DNA of 64,000 nt from Candidatus Limnocylindrales bacterium (GCA_035559535.1 DATMBG010000058.1:269495-333494), one strand, 5' to 3'; positions 36,848 through 45,683 are shown, numbered from the stretch's first letter. Notes: a model not told the origin generated them from the sequence alone. Translations and numbers: made by a program.

Positions 36848-38569
36848 ATGAATGGGGAGTGGGGAATGAGAAAGACAAAACTTCAAACTCTCATCTGGAT
36901 TGCAACGGCCTGTATAGCCTTATTCCTTTCAACCGGTGCGTATATTGCGTATCGTAGCATGGAAGGAGAAATTGCGAATCAATTTAATAAACAACAGGAG
37001 ATGCTGGCCAAGCAGGCGGCTTCCGGAATCGAAGCCCATTTTCAAGAAATTCTCTTTACCCTAAAATTGGGGACTTCCTTGGAAAATGAAGGAATGGGGG
37101 TTAATTCGATTAACCTCAAAACCCTCTATGATCGACTCAACGGAAAAGTGATTAGCCTGGTTCGGGTAGATGAGTCCGGAATCCCAAAGCAAGCCTATCC
37201 TGAGGAAATCCTTGAACAGGTTAAAAACCGAAATTACCACGGAGTAGATTATTTTCGGGTCTGCTGGATTACCGGCCAACCCTACATATCTAAATGGTTA
37301 ACAGATAAAACCCAGCCAAGGAAGATCATCGTAGCCGTTCCGGTTTTTAATCGGGAAGTACGGGATGGTCTTTCGGCTTTCAAAGGGATTCTCCTGGCCG
37401 ATGTAGATCCCAATATTATTATCGATACCTATATTAAACCCATAAAATCCGGTAAGTCGGGATTTGCCTGGCTCATCGATAGTAATGGAACTCTTTTATA
37501 TCATCCCTTTCATCCGGATAGTAAGGATTCGGCAGATCATTCTTATAGTGAGAACGAGGATAGTTGTAGGGAATGTCATCAGTCCTTTGACCTTGAGACC
37601 AAGATGGTGACCGGGGAAGCCGGTCACACCCGGCTAAAGACTCATACCGGTCAGGAATATTTAATTGCCTATTCCCCGGTTCATATCGATGGGGCGATGT
37701 GGGCTGCTATCGGGGTCAATGTTCCTTACTCGGATGTAACCAATTCGGTTCGAAGAAGCTTCATCTGTATTTTCATCCTGGTCATTATGACCGTAGCCAT
37801 TATTATCATCGGAGCCGCAGCCATCATCCGGCTTAACAATAAACGAATCAAGGCCGAGGAAGTCCTTGCATCGGAAAGATTGGTTACCATTGGAAAAATG
37901 GCGGCTCAAGTGGCCCATGAGATTCGTAACCCCCTCAGTTCTATTAGCTTAAACGCCGAACTCCTGGAAGAGGAAATTAATAGTTATGAAGGGGTATCGA
38001 CGGAAGAGGCCAGATCGCTTTTAACGGCAATTATGTCTGAAGTCGATCGATTAGCCTCTATTACAGAGGATTATCTCAAATTTGCCCGGTTACCCAGGCC
38101 GGTCTGGGAAAAGGAAAATATCAACCATATTCTCCTGGACTTACTCAACTTTTCCAAGGAAGAAATTGCAAAACATGGGATTCAGGTTATGACCCAATTT
38201 GATCCTTCGATTCCGGAGATCAAGTTAGATGAAAAACAACTGCGGGAGGCTTTTCTGAATATTTTGAAGAATGCCTTCGAAGCCATGCCCCAGGGCGGTG
38301 AGCTTCAGATTACCACAGCCAGGACGGGTGAGCAAATCGAAGTGATCATCTCGGATACCGGAATCGGCATAGAGGAAAAAAATCTGGAGAAGATCTTTAC
38401 TCCCTTTTTCACAACCAAAGAGGACGGTACCGGACTTGGCCTGGCTTTAACTCAGCAAATTATCCACGAACACGGAGGTACTATCCAGTGTAGAAGTCAG
38501 GTGGGCAAAGGAACAACTTTTGTCCTACAATTTCCTGTGGTGGGTCAACGCGTGAAAATGGATAAGTAA
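36848..38569 (+). CDS. Sensor histidine kinase with periplasmic Cache-like domain and haem-c motif
   Basis: A 573-residue inner-membrane kinase. Span 1 is at residues about 12-33 and span 2 at about 300-325; the part between is periplasmic and Cache-like. It includes CRECH (about residues 240-244), a CxxCH site for covalent haem c. HisKA follows (AAQVAHEIRNPLSS, phospho-His about 357), then HATPase_c (NILKNAFEAM, DTGIGIEEKNL, DGTGLGLAL). There is no HAMP domain. Starts at ATG 36848 or ATG 36866 are both possible; the region is a GGGGAATG word repeat. The NtrC-like gene downstream is the probable partner. By inference it senses a gas, redox state or ligand. Confidence 0.85.
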   Translation: MNGEWGMRKTKLQTLIWIATACIALFLSTGAYIAYRSMEGEIANQFNKQQEMLAKQAASGIEAHFQEILFTLKLGTSLENEGMGVNSINLKTLYDRLNGKVISLVRVDESGIPKQAYPEEILEQVKNRNYHGVDYFRVCWITGQPYISKWLTDKTQPRKIIVAVPVFNREVRDGLSAFKGILLADVDPNIIIDTYIKPIKSGKSGFAWLIDSNGTLLYHPFHPDSKDSADHSYSENEDSCRECHQSFDLETKMVTGEAGHTRLKTHTGQEYLIAYSPVHIDGAMWAAIGVNVPYSDVTNSVRRSFICIFILVIMTVAIIIIGAAAIIRLNNKRIKAEEVLASERLVTIGKMAAQVAHEIRNPLSSISLNAELLEEEINSYEGVSTEEARSLLTAIMSEVDRLASITEDYLKFARLPRPVWEKENINHILLDLLNFSKEEIAKHGIQVMTQFDPSIPEIKLDEKQLREAFLNILKNAFEAMPQGGELQITTARTGEQIEVIISDTGIGIEEKNLEKIFTPFFTTKEDGTGLGLALTQQIIHEHGGTIQCRSQVGKGTTFVLQFPVVGQRVKMDK

Positions 38570-38589
38570 CTAGAATGGATTTTTGTAAC

Positions 38590-38653
38590 CCTACCTCACC
38601 CCCCTTCCCCCTTTCCTGAAGCTTCAGGAAAGGGGGAAGGGGGGTGAGGTAGG
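38590..38653. repeat. 64-bp perfect palindrome
   Basis: Both 32-base arms (38590-38621 and 38622-38653) are exact reverse complements with no loop, centred on GAAGCTTC. The arms are C-rich then G-rich (CCTACCTCACCCCCC...). It lies between the kinase and regulator genes and could act as terminator or mRNA 3' stabiliser. Its C/G words relate to the 18.1 kb and 47.5 kb repeats. Confidence 0.85.
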
Positions 38654-38766
38654 AAGATCTCTTACGCCTTATTCTTCTTTATTTGAAATTTTGGGAAAGG
38701 GGTTAGAAAGAAGGAATTGATTTTTACTTTATCTTTTTTATTCTTTGTTTTTATTCTTTGTTAATT

Positions 38767-40245
38767 ATGGATACCAGCTCAGAATCTACTATTCTTATCG
38801 TAGATGATCATAAGGAAACTCAAGAATCCCTCATAAAGATTCTTCAAAAAGAGGGTTACACCGTACTTGCTGCGGAAAGCGGTGAAATGGCTTTGGATAT
38901 TATCCGAAAACGCCCGGTCCACGTCGTCGTGACCGATTTAAGGATGCCCGGGATGAGTGGAATCGATCTACTCCGGGCCTGTAAGGCCATAGCCCCTGAA
39001 ATAGAGATTGTTTTGATTTCAGGTTATGGGACTATAGAGACGGCTGTAGAGGCTATGAAAGAAGGGGCCTATGATTTTGTGGCTAAGCCTTTCAAAAAGA
39101 TCATGCTGACCAAAACCATCAAGAAGGCTCTTGAAAAACAGTCATTAGCGGCTGAAAATCGTTATCTTAAAGAGCAGATCAAAGACTTGAAGAGTTTGGG
39201 TTCAAGAAAACAAGTTATTGGTACCAGTCTGGCCATGCGTCGGGTTCTGGAGATTGTTTCCCAAGTGGCCTCCAGTTCAGCAACGGTACTCATCCAGGGT
39301 GAGAGTGGGACAGGTAAAGAAGTTATTGCCAATGCCCTTCACTATTACAGTTCTCGAGCCGATAAACCCTTTGTGAAGGTAAGCTGTGCCGCCTTACCTG
39401 AAACTCTATTAGAAGCCGAGCTCTTCGGACACGAGCGGGGTGCCTTTACAGGAGCAATAGCCCGTAGGGAAGGAAGATTCGAAGTCGCCAATGGAGGAAC
39501 CCTATTCCTGGATGAAATTGGCGAGATGAGTATGGCGACCCAGGTTAAACTCCTTCGGGTTCTCCAGGAAGGTGAGTTTGAAAGGCTTGGCTCTTCCAAG
39601 ACTATCAAAGTAGATGTCCGTCTTGTTGCGGCGACGAATGTGGATTTGCTGGAAGCTATCAAACAGAAAAAGTTTCGAGAGGATCTCTATTACCGGTTAA
39701 ATGTAATTACGCTTACCCTTCCTCCTCTTCGGGACCGAAAAGAAGATATTCCCTTACTGGCCGAGCATTTCTTAAATATCTATCGGGAGAAAAATCATAA
39801 ATCTATCAAAGGAATCTCCAAAGAAGCCATGGATATTCTGTTAGCCTATTCCTGGCCTGGGAATGTTCGCGAGCTGGAGAATACCATAGAACGTGCCGTG
39901 GTTCTGGCAAGAACTGATCTAATCACCCTGGAGGAGCTCCCTGAAAATCTTAAACGGTCTGTCGTCTCCCTGGGGGCCGATCCCATTACTCCGGAAGAAC
40001 TCTCTGAAACCCTTAAAGGAGAAAACTTGAACAAGAATTATTTGATCGTTCCTCTGGGAACTCCCTTGGAAGAGATAGAACTTCAGGTAATTCATGAAAC
40101 TCTGCGGCGGGTCAAGGGGGATAAGAACCTGGCGGCCAAACTTTTAGGAATTGCCTCCAGAACCATTTATCGAAAGTTAGGTGAGTTGGAAAAGATGGAC
40201 TCGCCTTCGGAGCATAAAGAAGAGATCATCCTGGATCAGACCTGA
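38767..40245 (+). CDS. NtrC-family sigma54-dependent response regulator
   Basis: A 492-residue transcription activator. The receiver domain (residues 8-120) has the acidic pocket (ILIVDDH), the phospho-Asp in [10 protein letters not shown] and the lysine in VAKPF. The AAA+ domain has Walker A GESGTGKE, the sigma54 contact loop GAFTGA and [10 protein letters not shown] Fis-type helix-turn-helix closes the protein ([22 protein letters not shown]). The ATG at 38767 is preferred over TTG at 38758. It pairs with the upstream kinase and probably drives the sigma54 promoter at 40507-40522. Confidence 0.93.
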   Translation: MDTSSESTILIVDDHKETQESLIKILQKEGYTVLAAESGEMALDIIRKRPVHVVVTDLRMPGMSGIDLLRACKAIAPEIEIVLISGYGTIETAVEAMKEGAYDFVAKPFKKIMLTKTIKKALEKQSLAAENRYLKEQIKDLKSLGSRKQVIGTSLAMRRVLEIVSQVASSSATVLIQGESGTGKEVIANALHYYSSRADKPFVKVSCAALPETLLEAELFGHERGAFTGAIARREGRFEVANGGTLFLDEIGEMSMATQVKLLRVLQEGEFERLGSSKTIKVDVRLVAATNVDLLEAIKQKKFREDLYYRLNVITLTLPPLRDRKEDIPLLAEHFLNIYREKNHKSIKGISKEAMDILLAYSWPGNVRELENTIERAVVLARTDLITLEELPENLKRSVVSLGADPITPEELSETLKGENLNKNYLIVPLGTPLEEIELQVIHETLRRVKGDKNLAAKLLGIASRTIYRKLGELEKMDSPSEHKEEIILDQT

Positions 40246-40362
40246 AACTCAAGATCCTTTAGATCGCTAGACAATATAAAGGGAAGGTAACTCTTTAAGC
40301 TTTCTCAGGCAATGGGGATCCCCACCCTAACCCTCCCTATGGACAGGGTGGTCAATTCGTTA

Positions 40363-40391
40363 CCTGACTTTTGACAAAGTGTCAAGTCAGG
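40363..40391. promoter_or_regulatory. Dyad, possible activator site for the NtrC-type regulator
   Basis: TTGACA-AAG-TGTCAA flanked by CCTGAC and GTCAGG gives an extended inverted repeat. It is about 145-170 bases upstream of the expected start of the sigma54 promoter, the usual distance for enhancer sites. Confidence 0.4.
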
Positions 40392-40461
40392 TCGGAGAAG
40401 ATGGAAAAAAAGCAAGATTGTAAAAAGACTTTAGAATCAGAAAAGACCGCATTTCATCCAG

Positions 40462-40490
40462 GCTTAAGAGGTTTTTCTCCTCTCTTAAGC
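40462..40490. promoter_or_regulatory. Dyad or hairpin near the sigma54 promoter
   Basis: GCTTAAGAG (40462-40470) and CTCTTAAGC (40482-40490) are perfect 9-base inverted arms around a T-rich centre, 20-45 bases before the -24 element. It can be a regulator or IHF-region element, or the terminator of the upstream gene. Confidence 0.35.
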
Positions 40491-40506
40491 GGGTAAGTTC
40501 AAGGAA

Positions 40507-40522
40507 TGGCTTGTATCTTGCA
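40507..40522 (+). promoter_or_regulatory. Sigma54 (-24/-12) promoter
   Basis: TGGCTTGTATCTTGCA has GG and GC separated by exactly ten bases and TTGCA at -12. Start of the downstream regulator gene is about 95 bases from the expected +1. The gene just upstream encodes a sigma54 activator. Confidence 0.65.
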
Positions 40523-40626
40523 CTTTAAAAAATCGTTCTCACTATATTACCGGTAAAACAAGACCTCTCCCAAATAGCATCAAAGGAAAGGTTTCACTGT
40601 CAGCTTAACCTAAAGATTTCAAATTT

Positions 40627-41058
40627 ATGCTCCAACATTCAACACCTTGCATCTTAGTGGTAGATGATGATAAAGAAATTCGCTGCGCACTAACCCGAAT
40701 CTTCTCGAAGGAAGGCTACCAGGTAGCTGCAGCAGCCAGTGGAGAAGAAGCCCTTGCGCTTTTTCAAAAAAATAAATTTAACCTGGTCATTACGGATTTA
40801 CGCATGCCCGGCATAGGGGGTTTAGAACTCCTGAAGAAAATCAAAACAGACAAGCCTGAAACGGTGGTAATCATCCTGACCGCTTTTTGCGATGAGATTA
40901 CCTATACCGATATGAAAGCCCTCGGAGTCTATACCTACCTCTGTAAGCCCATCAAAAAAAATGAAATGCTGACGGCAGTCAAAAAGGCCCTCTTACCTAC
41001 CCCGGGTTACAATCAACCCTATTCCATCGTGTTTCCTCAACCGTCCCCTAGTCCCTAG
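40627..41058 (+). CDS. Single-domain response regulator
   Basis: A 143-residue receiver domain protein. Acidic pocket ILVVDDDKE, phospho-Asp in LVITDLRMPG, Thr in IILTAFCDE and Lys in YLCKPIKKNE are all present. A tail of about 20 residues rich in Pro and Ser has no output domain. It may relay phosphate or act by protein contact. It stands behind the sigma54 promoter, so it is likely made when the upstream kinase-regulator pair is active. Confidence 0.88.
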   Translation: MLQHSTPCILVVDDDKEIRCALTRIFSKEGYQVAAAASGEEALALFQKNKFNLVITDLRMPGIGGLELLKKIKTDKPETVVIILTAFCDEITYTDMKALGVYTYLCKPIKKNEMLTAVKKALLPTPGYNQPYSIVFPQPSPSP

Positions 41059-41176
41059 TTTTTAGTTTTTTTCCTTTAAGTTAAAAATTCCCTTGATTAA
41101 ATTTTCTATTCTCAATACATATACCTCAAATTCCGTTTCCAGATTTTGTTATGGATGAGAAGGTTATTCTGCTAAA

Positions 41177-41200
41177 GCAGGCGAGACGCCTGCGTTCCTA
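41177..41200. repeat. Dispersed palindrome GCAGGCG-AGA-CGCCTGC
   Basis: A perfect 7-bp-arm palindrome (41177-41193) followed by GTTCCTA. Related copies lie at 28516-28542 and on the opposite strand at 63746-63771. Confidence 0.6.
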
Positions 41201-41262
41201 AGCTGCGTTAGATTTTGTTATCGATTGGATGGTCATTACCGTATGAAGGAGGTAAAGCTGTT

Positions 41263-43263
41263 ATGCCAACACCCCTATCACTGGATGAGCGCATCGCTTC
41301 TCTGGTTCCAGAGGTTGGTGAAGAATTTCGGGTGGAACTCAGGCATGCCTTACAAACGTTACGGGCGTCAGAGAATCCCATTGGGGTTTTATTGGGTATG
41401 CCCCATTTGATTTGGCGATTAATCGAGGAGATTCTAAAATGCGCAGGGTATAGACGACCCAGCAATAGTCTTTATGACTGTATCCTTATGGCCGCTCACG
41501 GGGATCCCGAAAAAAAGATTAAGGGATTGAATATCCTGCCCGATGAGATGGCTTCCCATTTCCATAGGCTCTATAAGCTTTCTAACCGGGCCGACCATGT
41601 TACTGAACAAGCCACCCTGACGGTTGCCGATGCCGAAAATGCTTTGCATCTTTTCCTGCGTGTGCTGGAATGGTTTTATTGTGAAAGCGAGCCGGGTCCC
41701 CATTTACCTACCATTTACGGGGAAATAACCGATGGGAGTTATAAAGCTCCCGAAAAGTTACAGGAAATATCCCAAAAAAGGGCCCGATTGGAAAAACTCT
41801 TGAAGGAAAGGTATACAAAACCCGTTGCAGTCATGTTTATTACCCTGGAAGGTACTGGAAAGTCTTTTGGAGGATCGAGTGATCTCATGGATTTTAAAAG
41901 GCTCCAACCATATCGCGCGCTGCTTCTTCCTATCACGGAAGGGCAGGGTAGGGTTATCCAAACCACCGGGGATACTCTGATAGCTTGTTTCAATAATCCT
42001 GAAAAAGCTGTTAAAACAGCTATCGAAATGCAAAAGATTCTTCGGGAAACCGCCGGTCAGGGGGAAGAAACTTATCTGTGTATTGGAATTAACTATGGGA
42101 TCGGTATGGTAGAGCAGAAAGAAGACGGCACCCTGGAGGTATCTGAAGCGGCTGTGAACCCGGCAGCCTGGGTCAAAGAAGAGGGAAAAAAGATTAGTCA
42201 GGTTTTTATCTCTCAATCTGTTTATAAAGCTATCCAAAATTCTAAAGAGATTACCCGCCTCTCTAAGGAGAGAGAAAAAACCGAGAAGAAAATAAAACCT
42301 TCCCCTATTTATCCGGTTGTTCTGAGAGCTATCCTGGGGATCACCCTTATAGGACTTGTTCTGATTGTAGGGTTCTTCAGCTATAAGCACCGGCTTTCCC
42401 CACGACTCCCGTCCCATGAACCTGCAATAAGACTGCCTTACGATCAAGTTTCTCAGGAACCCGGATCTTATAAGCCGGAGAGTATCGAAGCTATCGTTAA
42501 AACTCCTCTCAATGCCGGAAATGAGAATTTCAACCTGGATTATGAAGGATCTGCTGAAGTCGATAGCTGGACCTCTCAACCTGTCACCCTATCTTTCCTA
42601 CCTCTGGAAATTAAGGATCCTATTTCTATAGGAAATGAGGAAGTAGAATTTTTTAATACCCGGTTGGCCGATTTTCTTCAAAGGACCGGAAGGGTCGTCG
42701 TTGTAGAACAGAGAAAGGTAGAGGATTTATTACGCGAATTAATGCCAGAACCTTTGAGGTTGATCGATCAGGCCCTGGCCCTTCAAGTGGGAAAACGATT
42801 GAATACCCGGTTGGTTTCTGCAGGTACCTTTACCCGGCACGCTAACCTCGGTACCCTTCAGTTGTATATCCTGGAAACGGAAACGGCCATCATCAAGGGA
42901 ACTTTTTCACAGAAGCTGGGACTGGATGCCCCATCCGAGGAACCTTTAAAAAGGTTGGCTCAAAAGATACTGGAAAAAATCCAAAGGGCTTATCCTTTGA
43001 GAGGCCGGATCGTGTGGGTTAACAACGAAAACCACCTTCTCATCAATATCGGCGCCAGACAAGGCATAACCTCTGGAATGATTTTAAAAATTATCCGGGA
43101 TGGGGATCCCTTTACTTCGGGTGATCAAATTATAGGGTACGAGAAGGAAGAGGTCGGTCTCCTGGAAATTACCTCGGTGAAGGAAAATTTTTCCCATGGG
43201 AAAGTTTTGAAAAAAATCCGGGATATTGAAAAGGGGATGAAGGTTGAAGAGATTCCCGGATAG
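41263..43263 (+). CDS. Composite membrane protein: HEPN/DUF4145-like, degenerate adenylate cyclase, one span, CsgG/FlgT-like domain
   Basis: The ATG at 41263 has AAGGAGG ten bases upstream; the longer TTG frame is rejected. Residues 1-140 are helical and DUF4145/HEPN-like (LYKLSNRADHVTEQATLTVADAENAL, in part). Residues about 180-335 keep the class III nucleotidyl cyclase layout (VIQTTGDTLIACF, LCIGINYGIG, NPAAW), but the first metal aspartate is lost (VMFITLEGTG), so catalysis is doubtful. One membrane span follows at about 345-370 (AILGITLIGLVLIVGFFSY). The C-terminal 290 residues resemble CsgG/FlgO-like domains (RTGRVVVVEQRKVEDLL) and a FlgT-type end (GRIVWVNNENHLLINIGA). It may sense inside and act in the periplasm. 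No known protein of this full layout is recalled. Confidence 0.7.
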   Translation: MPTPLSLDERIASLVPEVGEEFRVELRHALQTLRASENPIGVLLGMPHLIWRLIEEILKCAGYRRPSNSLYDCILMAAHGDPEKKIKGLNILPDEMASHFHRLYKLSNRADHVTEQATLTVADAENALHLFLRVLEWFYCESEPGPHLPTIYGEITDGSYKAPEKLQEISQKRARLEKLLKERYTKPVAVMFITLEGTGKSFGGSSDLMDFKRLQPYRALLLPITEGQGRVIQTTGDTLIACFNNPEKAVKTAIEMQKILRETAGQGEETYLCIGINYGIGMVEQKEDGTLEVSEAAVNPAAWVKEEGKKISQVFISQSVYKAIQNSKEITRLSKEREKTEKKIKPSPIYPVVLRAILGITLIGLVLIVGFFSYKHRLSPRLPSHEPAIRLPYDQVSQEPGSYKPESIEAIVKTPLNAGNENFNLDYEGSAEVDSWTSQPVTLSFLPLEIKDPISIGNEEVEFFNTRLADFLQRTGRVVVVEQRKVEDLLRELMPEPLRLIDQALALQVGKRLNTRLVSAGTFTRHANLGTLQLYILETETAIIKGTFSQKLGLDAPSEEPLKRLAQKILEKIQRAYPLRGRIVWVNNENHLLINIGARQGITSGMILKIIRDGDPFTSGDQIIGYEKEEVGLLEITSVKENFSHGKVLKKIRDIEKGMKVEEIPG

Positions 43264-43425
43264 GCAGGATATGGACAAGGCAGAAGCCCGTTTTGCACCT
43301 TATCCTTCATAAAGAGTCCACTTTCTTTCTTCCGAACCCCAGACCGGCTATCGGGGAAACGGAATGGCTTTAATCAGGTAACCAGGGTATGTCAGGAAAT
43401 AGGGTATTTTTTCACGACTTTAACC

Positions 43426-43455
43426 TTGACAGAAGCGAGAAGAAATACCTAATTA
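43426..43455 (+). promoter_or_regulatory. Promoter close to the GNAT start
   Basis: TTGACA (43426-43431), 18 bases, TAATTA (43450-43455). The expected +1 is only a few bases before the ATG at 43465, so the mRNA may be leaderless; no ribosome binding site is seen there. Confidence 0.5.
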
Positions 43456-43464
43456 TTAACAGCC

Positions 43465-44298
43465 ATGGGCGAGATTCATATCCGTGAATTAAAAACCATT
43501 GACGAGATGACCCCCTTAGTTGAACTCCAGAAAACTATCTGGGGATATACCGATCCTTATACAGCCCGACTCCTCCTGGTAGTATCCAAGACCGGAGGTC
43601 AGGTTTTAGGGGCTTATGTGGACGAAAAGCTGGTCGGATTTGCTTTCATGTTCTATGCCTATCGGAATGGAGAAAATTATCTTCATTCCCAGATGGTTGG
43701 GGTTCTACCTGAGTATCGAAATGCCAATGTGGGCTATGCTTTAAAACTGGCCCAGCGGGATTATGCGTTAAGGTTGGGCTTAAACCGCATTGAGTGGACT
43801 TTTGATCCCCTTCAAAGTAAGAATGCCTACTTTAATGTACATAAGCTGGGGGCAATTATTCGGAGATATGAACCTAACTATTACGGAAACCTTGGAGGTG
43901 TGTTCAACGATAACCTGGATTCGGATCGAGTTTATGCAGAGTGGTATATAAACTCTGATCGGGTAAAGATTCGCCTCAAGGGAGAAAACGAACTCCAGGT
44001 TCCTACAGATATACGGGTTATCGAGTCCAAAACGGTTAATCAAGTCGTTTTTAATTCCCAGGGTCTGGTACAAAACCAAAGTTATACGCTTCGTCCTCCA
44101 GATGTGAATTTCTTTGTAGAAATTCCGGAAGATTTTGAGCTTATTAAGCAAGATCTTGACCTTGCCCGAGAGTGGCGCAGGCAGCTACGGGAAATGTTAA
44201 TGCACTTTCTGGGAGAAGGATATTCCATTGTAGAAGTCGTCAGCCTGCGGGTCGATAATAAAAGACGGAATTTCTATTACTTAACCCATGAAAATTGA
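43465..44298 (+). CDS. GNAT-superfamily acyltransferase (COG3375-like)
   Basis: A 277-residue protein. The GNAT core shows in GQVLGAYVDEKLVGFAF and the acetyl-CoA loop region SQMVGVLPEYRNANVGYALK. The remainder is a C-terminal extension typical of the COG3375 subgroup. Relatives lie beside N-succinylamino acid racemase genes and are thought to N-succinylate D-amino acids. The last 11 bases overlap the racemase-like gene, which indicates coupled translation. A succinyl-CoA:D-amino acid succinyltransferase role is inferred from this pairing. Confidence 0.72.
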   Translation: MGEIHIRELKTIDEMTPLVELQKTIWGYTDPYTARLLLVVSKTGGQVLGAYVDEKLVGFAFMFYAYRNGENYLHSQMVGVLPEYRNANVGYALKLAQRDYALRLGLNRIEWTFDPLQSKNAYFNVHKLGAIIRRYEPNYYGNLGGVFNDNLDSDRVYAEWYINSDRVKIRLKGENELQVPTDIRVIESKTVNQVVFNSQGLVQNQSYTLRPPDVNFFVEIPEDFELIKQDLDLAREWRRQLREMLMHFLGEGYSIVEVVSLRVDNKRRNFYYLTHEN

Positions 44299-45394
44299 AC
44301 GGATTGATTTACTTCATGTTCAGTTAAAATTAAAGGAGCCTTTCGAGACCAGTTCCAGCCGGAAAGATCATCTGGATCATATCCTGGTAAAAATCTATTC
44401 GGGTGAGCTGATCGGTTATGGAGAATGTGCCTGTCCTACCGAGCCTTTTTATTGTTATGAAACCACCCAGACCTGTTTGCATATCCTAAAGGATTTTATT
44501 ATCCCCCGGGTATTGGGTCAGGATATCGTTTCTGTGGAAGATCTTATCCATAGGTACTGGAATATCAAAGGCCATAATTTCGCCAAATCCGGTCTTGAAA
44601 TGGCCTGGTGGGATCTGTTGGCCCGTTGGGAGAATAAACCCTTATATAAACTTTTGGGGGGCGTTCGAACCGCCATTGAATCCGGAGTAAGCCTGGGAAT
44701 TGAAAAGTCTGTTGAGGATTTACTTCCCAAGATAGAACGTTTTCTTAAGGAAGGCTATCGGCGGATCAAGCTTAAAATCAAACCCGGCAAGGATTTGGCC
44801 GTTGTAGAGGCGGTCCGGCACCATTTCGGAGATATTCCACTTATGCTGGACGCCAATTCGGCTTATACCCTTCAGGATTTACCCCTCTTCAAAGAATTAG
44901 ATAAGTATCACCTGATGATGATCGAACAACCTCTCGCCCACGATGATATTTATGATCATAGCAAATTACAAAGGGAGATTAAAACTCCTATTTGTTTAGA
45001 CGAGAGTATTCATTCGGTGGAGGATGCCCGGAAAGCCATAGAACTGGGAAGTTGCCGGATTATCAATATCAAACCGGGCCGTGTCGGGGGACTTTATGAA
45101 GCCCGAAAAATTCATGATTTGTGCTACCGGCAGGGTATTCCGGTCTGGTGTGGAGGTATGCATGAGTACGGAATAGGTCGGGCCCACAACATCGCCCTCA
45201 GCACTCTTCCGAATTTTACCTTACCGGGAGATGTATCTGCCAGTTCTAAGTACTATCAGGAAGATATTGTAGCCCCTCCTATTGAGCTGGACAACGGTAA
45301 GATTAAGGTCATAGAAGCTCCTGGAATCGGTTATCGTCCCGTGGAACAGCAGATTAAAAAATATACGGTAGCTTCCTATTGCTTTGAAGCGTAG
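44288..45394 (+). CDS. Enolase-superfamily o-succinylbenzoate synthase / N-succinylamino acid racemase
   Basis: A 368-residue MLE-subgroup enolase. Catalytic lysines are in KLKIKPG and INIKPGRVGG; metal ligands are in LMLDANSAY, MIEQPL and CLDESIH. The C-terminal GGMHEYGIGRAHN is the MenC/NSAR form. No menaquinone genes are in the window, while the upstream GNAT overlaps its start, so the racemase (NSAR) reading is preferred over menaquinone synthesis. The third enzyme of that route, a desuccinylase, is not nearby. Confidence 0.82.
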   Translation: MKIERIDLLHVQLKLKEPFETSSSRKDHLDHILVKIYSGELIGYGECACPTEPFYCYETTQTCLHILKDFIIPRVLGQDIVSVEDLIHRYWNIKGHNFAKSGLEMAWWDLLARWENKPLYKLLGGVRTAIESGVSLGIEKSVEDLLPKIERFLKEGYRRIKLKIKPGKDLAVVEAVRHHFGDIPLMLDANSAYTLQDLPLFKELDKYHLMMIEQPLAHDDIYDHSKLQREIKTPICLDESIHSVEDARKAIELGSCRIINIKPGRVGGLYEARKIHDLCYRQGIPVWCGGMHEYGIGRAHNIALSTLPNFTLPGDVSASSKYYQEDIVAPPIELDNGKIKVIEAPGIGYRPVEQQIKKYTVASYCFEA

Positions 45395-45422
45395 TAAAAA
45401 AATTTAAGGTAGGTGTTTAAAA

Positions 45423-45680
45423 ATGATCACCCGTTTAATCATTTTTATCCTTGTTCTTTGGATAATCCATAAGATCATAAAACAGGCTCGTACGCTCTTT
45501 TTTCAAATAAAAAAGAGGGAAGCCAATGAACTGATCCTGGGCGGGGAGATGGTTCAAGATCCAAGCTGCCGGGTGTATATTCCTAAAAATACCGCCATCC
45601 AACAAAAAATCGGGCAGCATCGGTATTATTTTTGTAGCCAGGAATGTGCCAGAAAATTTTATGAATCTCTCAAAGCCTGA
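45423..45680 (+). CDS. Small membrane-anchored YHS-like metal-binding protein
   Basis: An 85-residue protein. An N-terminal span (LIIFILVLWIIHKII) is followed by a basic linker and a YHS/PP0621-like module: MVQDPSCRVYIPK and YYFCSQECARKFYESL, with three cysteines that probably bind a metal. Such proteins are found in many diderms, and their job is not known. It is 28 bases after the racemase gene and 3 bases before the aldolase gene, so all are in one transcript. Confidence 0.75.
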   Translation: MITRLIIFILVLWIIHKIIKQARTLFFQIKKREANELILGGEMVQDPSCRVYIPKNTAIQQKIGQHRYYFCSQECARKFYESLKA

Positions 45681-45683
45681 TAG

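Noticed and set aside
41758..42579. 273-codon minus-strand frame inside the composite cyclase-like gene
   Set aside because: Antisense; the plus-strand frame has a strong ribosome binding site and domain patterns.
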